Source of the DNA: Cavia porcellus
Taxonomy: Eukaryota; Chordata; Mammalia; Rodentia; Caviidae
Direction: 5' to 3'
DNA length: 64,000 nt
Assembly (NCBI RefSeq): GCF_034190915.1
Contig: NW_026947484.1
Coordinates: 80,299,982-80,363,981 of the forward strand
The position numbers and the translations under genes are program-made. This document shows, piece by piece, positions 35,401 through 46,149 of the stretch (within the stretch, counting starts at the first letter, position 1; every line of letters starts with the position of its first letter). Below the pieces are notes generated by a model. That model ran no database searches and was not told the DNA's origin. It saw nothing but the letters and a program-made list of their open reading frames with translations.

Positions 35401-36114
35401 CCTGTATAGCCCTCATCATATTGCTTTGACTGATTTTCCTCTATTCTGCTTTGCTTGATAGTACCAAGTTCGAAAGTATAGGCAACAACTGTAAAGACAA
35501 TGAGATTCATTATGACGCCCATTCCGGTTGACTATTATCTTCTTTTAAAGTCCTGTAATGTCTCCAATGTTTTGGTTTTATTCTTTATTGTTTTGTTCAA
35601 GTTTATCATAACTGATGATATAGGTAATTCTTTTTAAGATAGCAAGAGGCAGTATGGTAACCATTGTTGATCACCTAGTATTTTGTTTTTACATTATCTA
35701 TTATGTCCATCCTTTTGATTTGACTGACTCTGTTCTGTTATGTCACATTTGGTTTTACTCTCCTCAAAAAAAAAGTAATAAGAACTGTGGGAGTAATAAA
35801 ACCCAAAATGTGTAATTGTCATTGTACAAAAGAAAGGAAAAGAAAGTGCTCTAAAGGATATAACTGCATATATACTTAAGTGTATAAATAGATAACCATA
35901 TTACTGAGTTTTGTTGGATCATTGAACAAAACTTTTCCAGTCTCACTGTTTGAAAGTCCACTTTATATGCTTTAATTTTGTAACTTGAACAACTATTTCT
36001 AAGATAACAATATGTAATCTATTAACTAGTGATTTCCTACTGTTTATTTTTTCTGAAATTCTGTATAACTTGTACCCTTTTTCTGTTTTTTTCTTTTTCT
36101 CCTTTAATTAAAAA
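35401..36114 (+). mobile_element. 5'-truncated HAL1-type element nested in the minus-strand copy
   Basis: Matches the last ~730 bp of the full-length element at 51368-54560, in the opposite orientation to its host. It ends in an A-rich tail. The host sequence is contiguous if it is removed; at least aaaac is shared by both flanks, so the duplication is short or obscured by the tail. Confidence 0.8.
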
Positions 36115-37152
36115 AAAACTTAGTAACATGGTTGTCAGTCTTGTACCTTAAACATAATGCAGTTATCCATATCTTCATTTATGTTTAGATTAAACAAACT
36201 AAAGTAGGTTAAAGTCATTCTGTGCAAAGAATAATAGTATTGCTGGATTTCACATCATGGCACTCTGGGATCATCACTGGGTACTGTAGTGTCTTTTTTT
36301 AAAATTTAATTTAAAGAAAGACTAAACAAAACAGAAAACGGGTAGAAATAATACATAATTTCAAAGAAAAAAATAAACAGTAAGAAATCACTAGTTGATA
36401 ATTACAGATTGTCTTCTTACAAATAGTTATTCAAGATACTAAAGTGGAGCATATAAAGGGGGGATTAAAACAGTGAGATTGCAACCAGTTCTGTTCAACA
36501 AAAACTTAGAAATATGGTTATCAATCCTATACACTTAAACATACATGCAGTTACCCATATCTTCAATTATGTTGAGATTGAATAAACTGAAGCAGGCTAA
36601 TATCACTCTGAGCAAAGAATAATACTATTGCTGGGTTTCATATTATGACACTCTAGGATCAGCACTGGGTATTTTAGTGTCTCTTTTTCTTCAAAATATC
36701 TGTTCATTTCATAATGCATTATAAGATCTGTTCTCATAAACTGTTTACAGATTCTACACATGCATGAGTCTTAACATGTATTTCCATCCTTTCTATATTA
36801 GAGGGAGAAACAAAACAAAGCAAGGCAAAACAAAACATATTCCTATAAACACATGAAACAAAAAAGACATATAAGACTATTGTACAAGGAGTTCTACATT
36901 AGTTCCTGTGTTGTCTCTTATCTTCAATAGAATTGGCTATCATCAGACATAGTATAATTGAATATATCAGTACATAACAGTATTAATGAAAACAGAACTT
37001 TGTATATAATATAAAACTTCAAAAGCAGGCAGTTATCAAACCAGAATGTCTATCATAAAGTCCTGTCAACTTCAGTGTAGTTGTCTGTACTCTCAGACTT
37101 GATACTATCAATCATATCAGTTTTGAATAAAATCTTCTCTGCCTCATTTCTG

Positions 37153-38162
37153 TTATGCTCTTTTTTTACCATCAGTTGTCTGTTTATCTTCTTCATTCTG
37201 TTTTCTGCTCCATTCATTGAGGCCTTTTTGCCACTGTTCCTGAATCCTAGTACTTTTCTCTCTCTCTAGAATGCCCTGAAGTATTCTCTGTAGACTTGGA
37301 TTGGCAGTTACGAATTTCCCAAGTTCCTCTTTGTTTGGAAGCATCTTGTTTCTCCATTAATTTCTAGAGATGGTTTAGCAGAGTATATCAATCTGGGATG
37401 GAGGTTATTTTCTTTCAGGGCTTGGAATATTTCGCTCCAGGCTCTTCTTGACTTCATGGTTTGTGTCGAGAAATCTGCCATTATTCTGATGGCCTTCCTC
37501 TATAGGTTATCTGTTTCTTGTCTCTAACAGCTTTTAATATTGTGTTCTTATATTGAATTCCTAGGATCTTGATTATTATTTGCCTTGGGCATAGCTCTGT
37601 TTTGGTTGTAGGTGGCTGGAGTTCTGTATGCCACATATATCAGAATATCATTTCCTTTTCCTATGTTTGGGAAGTTTTCCTTAATTTTTTCTGTGAATAA
37701 CCTTTGTAGTTCCTTTGTTTGTACCCCTGCTTCTTCATTCACATTCTTTATTCTCAAGTTATAGATCCTTTTGTTGTCTTCTAGCCTTTGTATTGTTTCT
37801 GCTTGTTTCCTTGTTATTTTTAAAAAGTTTTTCCCTTTCATACTCCCACATTGCAAAATTGTCCCCCAGTTTGGATAATCTATTCTTAGTTTCTTTCAAG
37901 CTGATTTGCCATCTTTCCATAGAGTTTTTAATTTCCTGGTGATATCTTTGAATCTGTTTCATGTATTCTATATTTTTTTATATTCTTCATCAAATGGTTT
38001 TCTCCTTTGTTTGAGTTCCTCCCTTCTTCCATCTGTGACTGCTTGAGGGGTGCTTAGTATCTCTTTTATTAATCTTATATCTTGCTTTATTTAGCTAAAT
38101 ATTTCACTTTTGAACTTGTCTATGAGGTCCTAAATATATCTCTTTATGTCCACTGGTGCCAT
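37153..38162 (-). pseudogene. Decayed ORF1 of the minus-strand HAL1-type element
   Basis: Open pieces at 37153-37344, 37548-37856 and 37759-37962 together resemble L1 ORF1 protein: a coiled-coil stretch (KNSMERWQISLKETKNRLSK), the NLRIKNVNEEAG start of the RRM domain, and a C-terminal domain near 37300 (VTANPSLQRILQGIL). Frameshifts and stops separate them. ORF1 protein binds RNA and trimerises; this copy cannot encode a full one. Confidence 0.75.
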
Positions 38163-39204
38163 GTCTGATATTGCATGTTTGCTGTCCTCATTCTCCTTTG
38201 TATTTACCAGTCCTGGGTCCATGCTCTCAGGGTTGGGACCTGGGGACTTTCTGTTGTTGCTTCCTCTTCCCATCTTTTTTGCTTCTTCCAGTTTCTTTCT
38301 TTATTGGTTACAATTCTTCTGAAGTGCGCTGGCTAGATGACCCTTCACACTGCTGTGTACTAGTGAGTTGCAGACAGGGAAAGTGTATGCTGGCCCCTCC
38401 CCTCTGGATCAGGCAAGCTGCTGTGGCCTGCACTGTATTACGGTGTGCCGCCAATGCCTCCCCTGTGGATTGGCGGCGGGGGTGGGGGCAGGGGCAGGGG
38501 CAGTTGGTGGGCACTGAGTCACTCTGCTCCTCCAGCCTCCAGTGGGCCCATGGTGACAGGAGTTGCTCACAGCCCAGAGGTGCTGCAGGCGGGGATCCAG
38601 GGATCAGTCAAGCTGCTGTGATGTGCACTGCATTTCTTTGCACTGCCTCCTCTCCGCATCAGTCAAGTGCTATGGCCTGCACTGTCAGTCAAACTTCTGA
38701 GGTTTCACTGGGTTAGTGTGGTTAGTGTGCGCCACCACTGTAGGGACTTGATTTTGGATAACCTATTGGGTCTCAGCCGGGTCGCACGACCCAGGCCTAG
38801 CTCACTCCACCAATCCTGTTTGGAAAGGGTACCATTGACTGAAGTCACTGCTGCCCCTTGTACTTGCCAGTCCTGCTCGGTCCCAGAATGTTGTCTGCCA
38901 GAGCTATCCTATTTGTGGAATGGCTCCACTCCATCACTCACCACAGGTCAATGTAGGCACCCTGCCAACTCAGCTCTCCTTTTGGCTCACCGACCCCCGA
39001 ACTCAAATGTCGAAGTGGCGGGACTTTGGATGGCTTGGCAAGTCACCTTAATTTCTTCTTGGGACTAGAGAATTCATCTCCCTCTGTTTGGGGCTCCCCG
39101 CTCTGTATTATGTTGAATTCTAAGTTGACTATCTCAGTGAGCTTCTGTAGCCAGCTGTTATCTATCCACCATCCTTGCTCCTCCCCAAAATCATGTAGTC
39201 TTAA

Positions 39205-39570
39205 GTTCAAATTGCTTCACCTTCCATTAGAATGATTGTTAATTTTTAAAGTAGAACTTAAAAAGTCAGGAAAATACAAAATTTGCAAGAATGTGGAGAA
39301 ACTGGATCCCTTGTGCATTGCTGCTAAGAAAGTAAAATGGTACAGCCACTGTGGAAAACAGTATGGCAGTTCTTCCAAAATTTAAACAAAGAATTACCAT
39401 GGACTCCAGCAATTGTGCTCTGGGAATAGAACCCAAGGAATATAAATCAGTGATTGAAACAGATATACGTACACCTGTGTTCACAGCATCATTATGTACA
39501 GTAGCCAAAAGGCAGAAGCAGCTTAAGTGACTGATAACCAAAGGACAGATAAATAAACTCTGTCTCTGTC

Positions 39571-39666
<96 letters not shown>

Positions 39667-40000
39667 ACATTATTCCGCCTTAAAAGGAAAGAGAATTCTG
39701 ACACCTGTCATTGTGGCTGAATCTTGATGACATCATACTAAGTGAATTAAGCCACTTATAAAAGGGCAAAATATCTATAGGTACAAAAGTACAACTGGGG
39801 TCTCTGGATTAGGGGGGTTGAAGGTGGGGGAAGAGAGGTTGTATTTAATGGGTACAGAGTTTCAGTCTGAGAAGATAAAAAACTCCTGGATGTGGATGGT
39901 GTTGATGTCATAGAATAATTTGAATGCACTTAATACTACTAAATTTACAATTGGAAATAGTTATGTAGATTATACCATAGTCAGAACTGAATTAAAAGGA
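39205..40000 (+). repeat. L1 ORF2 end and 3' UTR
   Basis: 'gaatgtggagaaactggatc', 'tggtacagccactgtggaaa' and 'catcatactaagtgaattaa' are L1 3' landmarks. The microsatellite at 39559-39664 lies within it. The minus-strand HAL1 abuts its left end. Confidence 0.75.
39559..39664 (+). repeat. Compound (CT)n(CA)n microsatellite
   Basis: About 60 bases of mostly CT followed by about 43 bases of CA, in an L1 3' region. Confidence 0.97.
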
Positions 40001-40589
40001 ACAACAGGAATTTATTTATATTTTGTCTCTCATCATAAAATGCTTATTTCTGAAACGTGTCCATAGAAAATGTCTAGAAACAATGAAACCCTTATAACAA
40101 TGAGTCCTCTATCACCAAGATTGTAATAAATACTGTCCCCCACAAAAGAACGCTGAATTCTTTGAAGAACTGGTCAGTTCCAGCACCGGGACAAGACAGA
40201 TACAAAACAAACAAAGAATTACAATGATTTAAATAAAATGATGTTTAATAATCACTACCAATAGATATTCAAACTGCATGTGAAATATAAACATGTCATA
40301 GGTGAATCAGGCTGACATATCAGAGTACACTTGTTCGATCTTAGCATTGTCGGGTATCAGATCTCTAGTTCTAACCCTGAGCTGATAGGAAACACATAGA
40401 ATAGGAGAAAAAATTAATTGCCACCATGAAAAAGCAATCTGCCAAATTCCAAAATGTAGAGAGCTTTGTAGGACTCAGTCATAAACAAATAAATGAGACA
40501 AGGAAGATTAGTTGTAGAATGAAAAAGTACAAATAAAAAAACTTAAAAACTGACAACCAAAAGTAATGTGAGAACTTACTGAAACCTAC

Positions 40590-40830
40590 TGTCCATTTGG
40601 CCATCACCTGTGGCTCTGGCTGCAGCTTGCCTGTAGTCTTCATAGTTGAAATCTGTAACTATCAAGTTGTATTGTGACCTGTCTCTCTGCTTTATTAAGC
40701 CCAGACATGTTTAACACACAGCCTCAGCCTTAAACCCTTCTTCCCCCAGCTTCTGCTGGTAACAATTATGCAAGTTTCTGCATTGGGCTAGTTCATGTGG
40801 GATCCTCAGCCCCGACCCAGCATCCCAACA
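40590..40830 (-). repeat. Possible short solo LTR
   Basis: Read on the minus strand it opens TGTTGGGATGCTGGG, contains an AATAAA-like polyadenylation signal near 40690 and can end in CA. The start resembles class II LTRs such as the one at 5749. No flanking duplication was found, so this is tentative. Confidence 0.35.
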
Positions 40831-41159
40831 CTAGGAACTGGTGCTGATGGGGAAATGAAATTTCAGCGCTTCTCTCTGTTTGATCACCTTGCCCTGCCAC
40901 AACTGCATTGGTAAGGGTGCACTCCAGGTGGACAAGATGTAGCCTGGGAAGCTACTTCCTGAGGAGTAAGGGACAGAGGTGACACTTTCTTTTCTTTAAC
41001 TTACATACAATCAATTGCTGGATGAAAGAAGGCCAGAGAAAAAACAGACTTCCATCTCTTCCCGTCTCCTTTTCTTCTTTCTTCTGCAATGTCCTTGCCA
41101 AGAAAGCGACTCTATGGGTTTTGTTTGTTTGGTTGGTTGGTTTTTGTTTGCTTGCTTAT

Positions 41160-41303
41160 TTCTTTTTTGACACGAGGTCTCTCTATGTAGTTCAGACCAG
41201 TCTTGAACTTACTAGGTAGCCCAGGCTGGCCTCGAAATCATAGGCAATCTTCCTGCCTCAGCCTCCTAAGTGCTGGGATTATGGATGTGTGCCACCACAC
41301 CCA
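41160..41303 (-). repeat. B1-type SINE
   Basis: Antisense B1 with 'cctaagtgctgggattatgg' and a duplicated middle ('tcagaccagtcttgaac' / 'ccaggctggcctcgaaat'). Confidence 0.9.
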
Positions 41304-41739
41304 GATTTTCCCTAGATCCTCTTACCTGCTGTGACAGATTGATAACTGTTTTAGATGGAGGAATGTCTTTCTTATACTACAGAAAAATTTCATGAGATGC
41401 ATCTTCTAAGCAGGCGTATTGATATTCTTATGAGAAAATGAAGGACTATGGGGTAGTCTTTCTCACAATAATAGTCTTTCCTGCTACATAATTCTATATA
41501 TCAGCAGAAAAGAATGTTACCATATTGAAAAAATCCTTTTTCTAACAAGTCCTAATCATTCAGAAAAGAAAAGAATATATATTCAGAGGGGTAAAGGTAA
41601 AAATCATATTAACAATTTTCATATTATTGCTCTTGAACAGAGTTAAGCAAAATTAGAGAATGCATATTTTGTTTTATATGTGTAAAAATACAAGAAATAA
41701 ATGATTAAATATTCATTGTAAAAAATGCCCTGCCTGTTG

Positions 41740-42290
41740 TTTTATAACTTATTTTTGTCATTTCAAAACATAACCTTGTATGTATTTACCTCTTTCCAAT
41801 GTAATGTAATTTCCTATGTAATTCCCATGTAATCGAATATTCTACAAAATCCAGTATTCTACAATATTCTACTAATTTAATTTCCTGAGTGGTGCTCCTT
41901 TGTTCAGTGCACATTTACACGCTTAATCTTTACCCATTCTACTTTACTAAATAGTAGTTTCCAACTGACCTGGGATGAACGACCTTTGGGCACATCTTTG
42001 GTTATTTTGAGGGAACATATTTCTAGAAGTAGAATGGCTGAACTAAAGACCACAAGAAGATTTGATAAAAGATGTTAAAAATTTTCTATTCATTCTCAGA
42101 AGTACAGTATTTTCAAGATCTATCAGCCAGTAGATCTTATGCTCATTTCTCTTTATCTTCTGAAGTACAAAATTTATATTTAAAATGATACATTTTTTCA
42201 AGTATATATTTTAAATATTTTATGTTAAAATATCTTTGCCCAGTTGGCAAATAAATATTGGTTTGAATTGGTATTTCACTGAGTTCTAGT
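41740..42290 (-). repeat. Ancient L1 3' end (antisense)
   Basis: 'tttctagaagtagaatggct' and 'gggcacatctttggttattt' resemble the antisense of old L1 3' ends. Confidence 0.45.
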
Positions 42291-42340
42291 GAGACTAAAA
42301 CTTTTTCTTAACTTATTTTGATTATTACATTTATTACTCT

Positions 42341-42377
42341 ACACTTGATCTTAGCGAAAAGGCTGAGAAGTGAAGCT
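42341..42377 (-). pseudogene. 3'-truncated U2 snRNA retropseudogene
   Basis: The minus strand matches about the first 34 nt of U2 snRNA with only a few substitutions, including the branch-site-recognition side of the 5' region. It has no poly(A). A perfect 11-bp direct repeat, tttattactct, flanks it at 42330-42340 and 42378-42388. This is the structure of a tailless retropseudogene. It is non-functional: most of U2 is missing. Confidence 0.8.
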
Positions 42378-42390
42378 TTTATTACTCTAA

Positions 42391-42455
42391 CTGGTATCTT
42401 CAGATGAAGTTCAGAGAGGCTAAATGATTTGGTCAAGCACACACAGCTTGTGTGA
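42391..42455 (-). repeat. MIR fragment
   Basis: The antisense MIR core 'gttcagagaggctaaatgat' to 'gtcaagcacacacagctt' is recognisable. Confidence 0.5.
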
Positions 42456-43689
42456 AGCAGATAGAAGACTTTTTATATGCTGAAGTGAACTGAATCATCC
42501 TTCGGTTTTCTGGGTAAACAAAGCTTGTGAAGCAAACTTTGGTGGAGTCCAATAGTCCAAGGATTAGTAGTGAGTTTCTTCCAACCAAATCATCTTTGTG
42601 AAATATTGCTTGGAGAATTATCACGAAAGTTTAATGGTTAATAGGTCTTTTGTCTTTGATTCATAATTCCAAGACAAAGTAGGCCCGGGCTGAGATGGGA
42701 AGTTACAGTGGAGATTGCTAAAATAGGTGTCTGGATGTGCTGGCAGCATCCTTCTCACCGCCATCAGTCATGGAAGTCTGTAGCTGAGACACAGAGGGAG
42801 CCTTGACCAGTGCCCCAGTGTGAGACGAAGCAACCAGCCGCATCTGTTTATGACAGTGTGTCTACCAGCTATTTCAAGAGACACTCAGAAGCTGATGCTT
42901 CACTTTTCAATTCCAAATGCCTTTTTTAAAAAAAATTATGTAAGGTCACGTTGTCACCTGCTAGTTTAACCTTGGGTGACAAAGTCAAAGTCTCTTTAAT
43001 AACTAACTAGAAAGTCCATGAGTCAACATTTGTTAAAGAAAGAAACAATAATAAAGAGTCTCAATAACAAAGGGTTTCATAAATGTTGAGAAAGAAGTGG
43101 AAGAGGAGGAGAAAGAACATTAGCAAAACGTGATCAATAAATATCAGATGAAGGTTTGTTTGAATTAAGGAATATGCAGGAGCTGAGGGAAAAGGAAGAC
43201 ATTAACATTTGTTTTTAAAAAATACTTTTAACATTTCTTCCTAGTTGGCTCCAAAAGTCTTAACCCAAGAGTGATTTTTTTTCCTTCAAAGAGCAGGCAG
43301 TCAAGTGCCCATCAAGCAGAGTACAAGAGGAAGTGCCTTTTAACGCCTGTTCAGTCTGAACTCAATTTTGTCCATGATTATTTTAGGTCAGAAGAGTAAA
43401 ACAATAATACAGTCCTCATCATCTGTAATCTCCCCTCTCCCCAAAGAAATATTGAGAAGCAGAAAAACCCCACAGGAGCCAGTAACAGCGATAAACATAG
43501 TTCAGACCTTAGTTCAACCACAGCCACCGTGGATTCAGTGTCTCCTCTAGCATTAGGACCATACAGATGGGTGGATGAATTCTTTAAGACCTTGCATAAA
43601 GGTCTTTTACCTCAAGGGTAACTTTTCTGTTACAACTCTGTGTATGTTCCTCGTGTAAGAGATTTTTGAGTAAATACATAAACAGGCCT
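42456..43689. other. Intergenic, no feature recognised
   Basis: No gene or clear repeat seen. Confidence 0.4.
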
Positions 43690-43795
43690 CTTAGTTTAGC
43701 CTGTGACCCACCTCCTACTAACACAAGGAATGTAGACAAGTGAATTAACTTTTGTATGCCTCAGTTTCCCCAACTATACAATAAGGATGATGAAA
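43690..43795 (+). repeat. MIR fragment
   Basis: Sense MIR core: 'tgcctcagtttccccaact' followed by 'acaataaggatgatg'. Confidence 0.6.
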
Positions 43796-44001
43796 CACAG
43801 TATCTCAGTTGATTTTTCTAAAAGCCCCTTGAGGCAGCTACTATCTCTGCACGTCTGTTGAGTTGACCAAAAGAATTAATGTGTGTAAGTAAAGTGCCGA
43901 CTAGAACTGTGGAAATTCCTCAGAAAACTAAAAGTAGAGATTCCATTTATCTTCGGGGTATCTTCCCAAAAGAAGCAAAAGGCATCATACTAGTCCTAGT
44001 T

Positions 44002-44081
44002 TAGTGATGGTGAACCTTTTAGAAATTTCAGTGTCACACACAGCCCACTGCACCACCCATGCCATAGGTTTGCCGTTACTG
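44002..44081. mobile_element. Candidate hAT-like MITE, 80 bp
   Basis: The termini tagtgatggtgaacc (44002-44016) and ggtttgccgttactg (44067-44081) are imperfect inverted repeats. An imperfect 8-bp flank pair (tcctagtt / ccctaatg) could be a decayed target duplication. The sequence resembles short hAT-derived elements of mammals. Weak but specific. Confidence 0.45.
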
Positions 44082-44099
44082 CCCTAATGTATAGTAGCG

Positions 44100-44515
44100 C
44101 GACTCATAAGGGTTAAATCTTGGAAGCAGCCCACATGCCCATCGACAGAGGAGTGGATAAAGAAAATGTGACACGGACACAAGAAGTACAACTTGGCCAA
44201 AATGCAGAACACATTTGAATCATTTGTAGGAAAATGCATGTACACCGAGACCATGTTAAATAAAATAAATGAGAACAGAAACTACTGCGTGTCTCCTCTT
44301 CAAGGAGAAACCCAAGCTGTAAAGCATTTAGAACCAAAATAAGAGATAAGTGATAGGAAACGGGAAGATAGACTGTGGAGATGAGCAGGGGATCTGGGGC
44401 TTGGGGAAGACAGGAGAGGAGGGGAAGGAGAAGTAAAGCAGGGCAATATGTACCAGTGCCTCCCACGATGAATGCATTATTGTGTACTGCGAACATATAC
44501 TAATAAGAAGGGCAG
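44100..44515 (+). repeat. L1 3' end
   Basis: 'catgcccatcgacagaggag' + 'tggataaagaaaatgtgac', then a purine-rich tail and 'gatgaatgcattattg'. The same tail occurs at 51190-51367, the target of the HAL1 insertion. Confidence 0.7.
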
Positions 44516-44999
44516 AAGCAATAAATGAATTTTCATTACTATTAAAATAATAGTGCTAGCAAATAAACTCTTTGTGTTTGCTCTGTCTTTTCTAATATAC
44601 TATCCAAAGTGGAGCTGCCACGTAGCAATGGCATAAACAGTCTACAGCTTGCTTCTGGGAAATTTTTATTACTTCAAAATAATATGTGTATAGACTGGCA
44701 CCTCATTAATTTTTATATTGCACTATCTCAAACTTGCATAATACAAATAAGCATAAAATGAATGTTTATTCGAATAGGCCTAAGGTGTCAAAGTACAAGG
44801 GCTTCTTAAGGACACCTGCTCTTTACTGATACTCAAAAACTCTGGTGGGCCAGTAGCTGTTCAAGCTTTGTCCAGGACACGTGCTTGCTGGTGGCTACAA
44901 ACCACAGAGATTTAGAATATGCTCATACAGATAGACACCAAATAAGACCAGTAACAAAACTCATATGCCAGACACCATTCTATGCCTTACGGGCACATT

Positions 45000-45150
45000 A
45001 TCGTATCAGTTCTTACAATGCCCTGTGTAGTAAAGATCACATGTGTCCCATTTTACAGATGAAGAAACTGAGACACAAAACCTGTAAGCAATGTGTCTAC
45101 AGTCACCTTGTTGGTAAGTGTTGTCACTGGAATTTAAACCTAAATACCAA
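45000..45150 (-). repeat. MIR copy
   Basis: Antisense MIR: 'cattttacagatgaagaaac' with the downstream 'ttggtaagtgttgtcactgg' region. Confidence 0.65.
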
Positions 45151-45329
45151 CTTCAGAATGCAGGTGTAATTGTGCTACTACAACTCAAGAAGTTGTGAAC
45201 TGTGCAAAGCTGCTCTTATGCTCAACTTTTTCCTCTCTTCAGTTATTTTATACATATAGTCCCACCAGCAAACATACTCATAATGATCATGAGCAGTATG
45301 AGCAGATACTGAAAACATACAAAGCGAGA

Positions 45330-45720
45330 AAGGGAAACGATTCAAATACGATGTTCTCATCCAAAGATAACCACTGTTTATTTAAATCTGGGTGTATTTG
45401 TGTTTTTTTCTATGTATGTGGTTCAGCACATATGGTTATGAACCTGTGGTTAAATTAGACACACAATTTAACCTTTCTTTTTTTGTTCTTAACCCATGTG
45501 ATAAAATCCTCATGAACACTCTATGCAGACTACATAATGTCCAGCTGCGCGGTAATTCCATCACATATTTACTAATCGTCTCAATTTGGACACCTGAGTT
45601 CTTTCAGCTTCTACCGTGCAATGAGTCTCTCTTTTTTGATAGTTCCTCCTGGTATATCTGCACAGCTCCTTCAGACATTCAACAACCTTAATACCTTTTA
45701 TGTTCCCTTCTTTCAAAACT
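45330..45720 (-). repeat. Ancient L1 3' end (antisense)
   Basis: 'agataaccactgtttattta' and the following pattern match the antisense of old L1M-type ends. Open frames here are decayed repeat. Confidence 0.4.
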
Positions 45721-46149
45721 TCCTTACTTCCTGATCAACTCATCTGTACTGTGTACGTTTGAGAAAGCTTAATTTATTATCTTTTAAAGGATGCACTTAC
45801 CAGTTTAAAACAAAGGAATGACGCCTGAACTGTGAGATGTCAGTTATCAGATAATCTAATCCAGGGCATTCCACCAGCCCCCAACTAACTACAGAGCAGC
45901 CTCCACAATGGCAAAAAGTTAAAGGGCTGACTTAATTTTAGCAAAGCTGTTAAGACAACACAGAACTACAGAGTTGATGTGCTCAGGGAAGGAAAGAGTT
46001 TATGGAAGATGAACAAATTGGGTAGAAAAATGAAAGAATTAGAAAATTCTTGGCAGCGTGAAGTGTATTTGGCACCACTAACCCAATTTCCCCACCTCTT
46101 CTTTCTAATTGTACTTGGCCCTTGGGAGGGGCCAGCCCACCTTCCCAGA

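Larger units (their letters stand above)
35187..39186 (-). mobile_element. Full-length HAL1-type retrotransposon with a nested copy and duplicated 3' end
   Basis: Bounded by a perfect 16-bp target-site duplication, aaaatcatgtagtctt, at 35171-35186 and 39187-39202. On the minus strand it runs from an L1-like 5' end ('ggggaggagcaaggatggtg') through a GC-rich 5' UTR of about 1 kb, then a decayed ORF1 (about 38162 down to 37150), then a long 3' UTR to an A-rich end. No ORF2 is present. The terminal 3' segment occurs twice: unit A 35187-35400 plus 36115-36292, and unit B about 36293-36690. Unit A is split by a plus-strand copy at 35401-36114. Confidence 0.85.

Noticed and set aside
38156..39068. 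186- and 133-codon plus-strand frames
   Set aside because: They lie in the antisense of the GC-rich 5' UTR of the minus-strand HAL1-type element.
39266..39670. 134-codon frame with Val-Cys and Arg-Glu runs
   Set aside because: The runs are translations of the CA/CT microsatellite, within L1 sequence.
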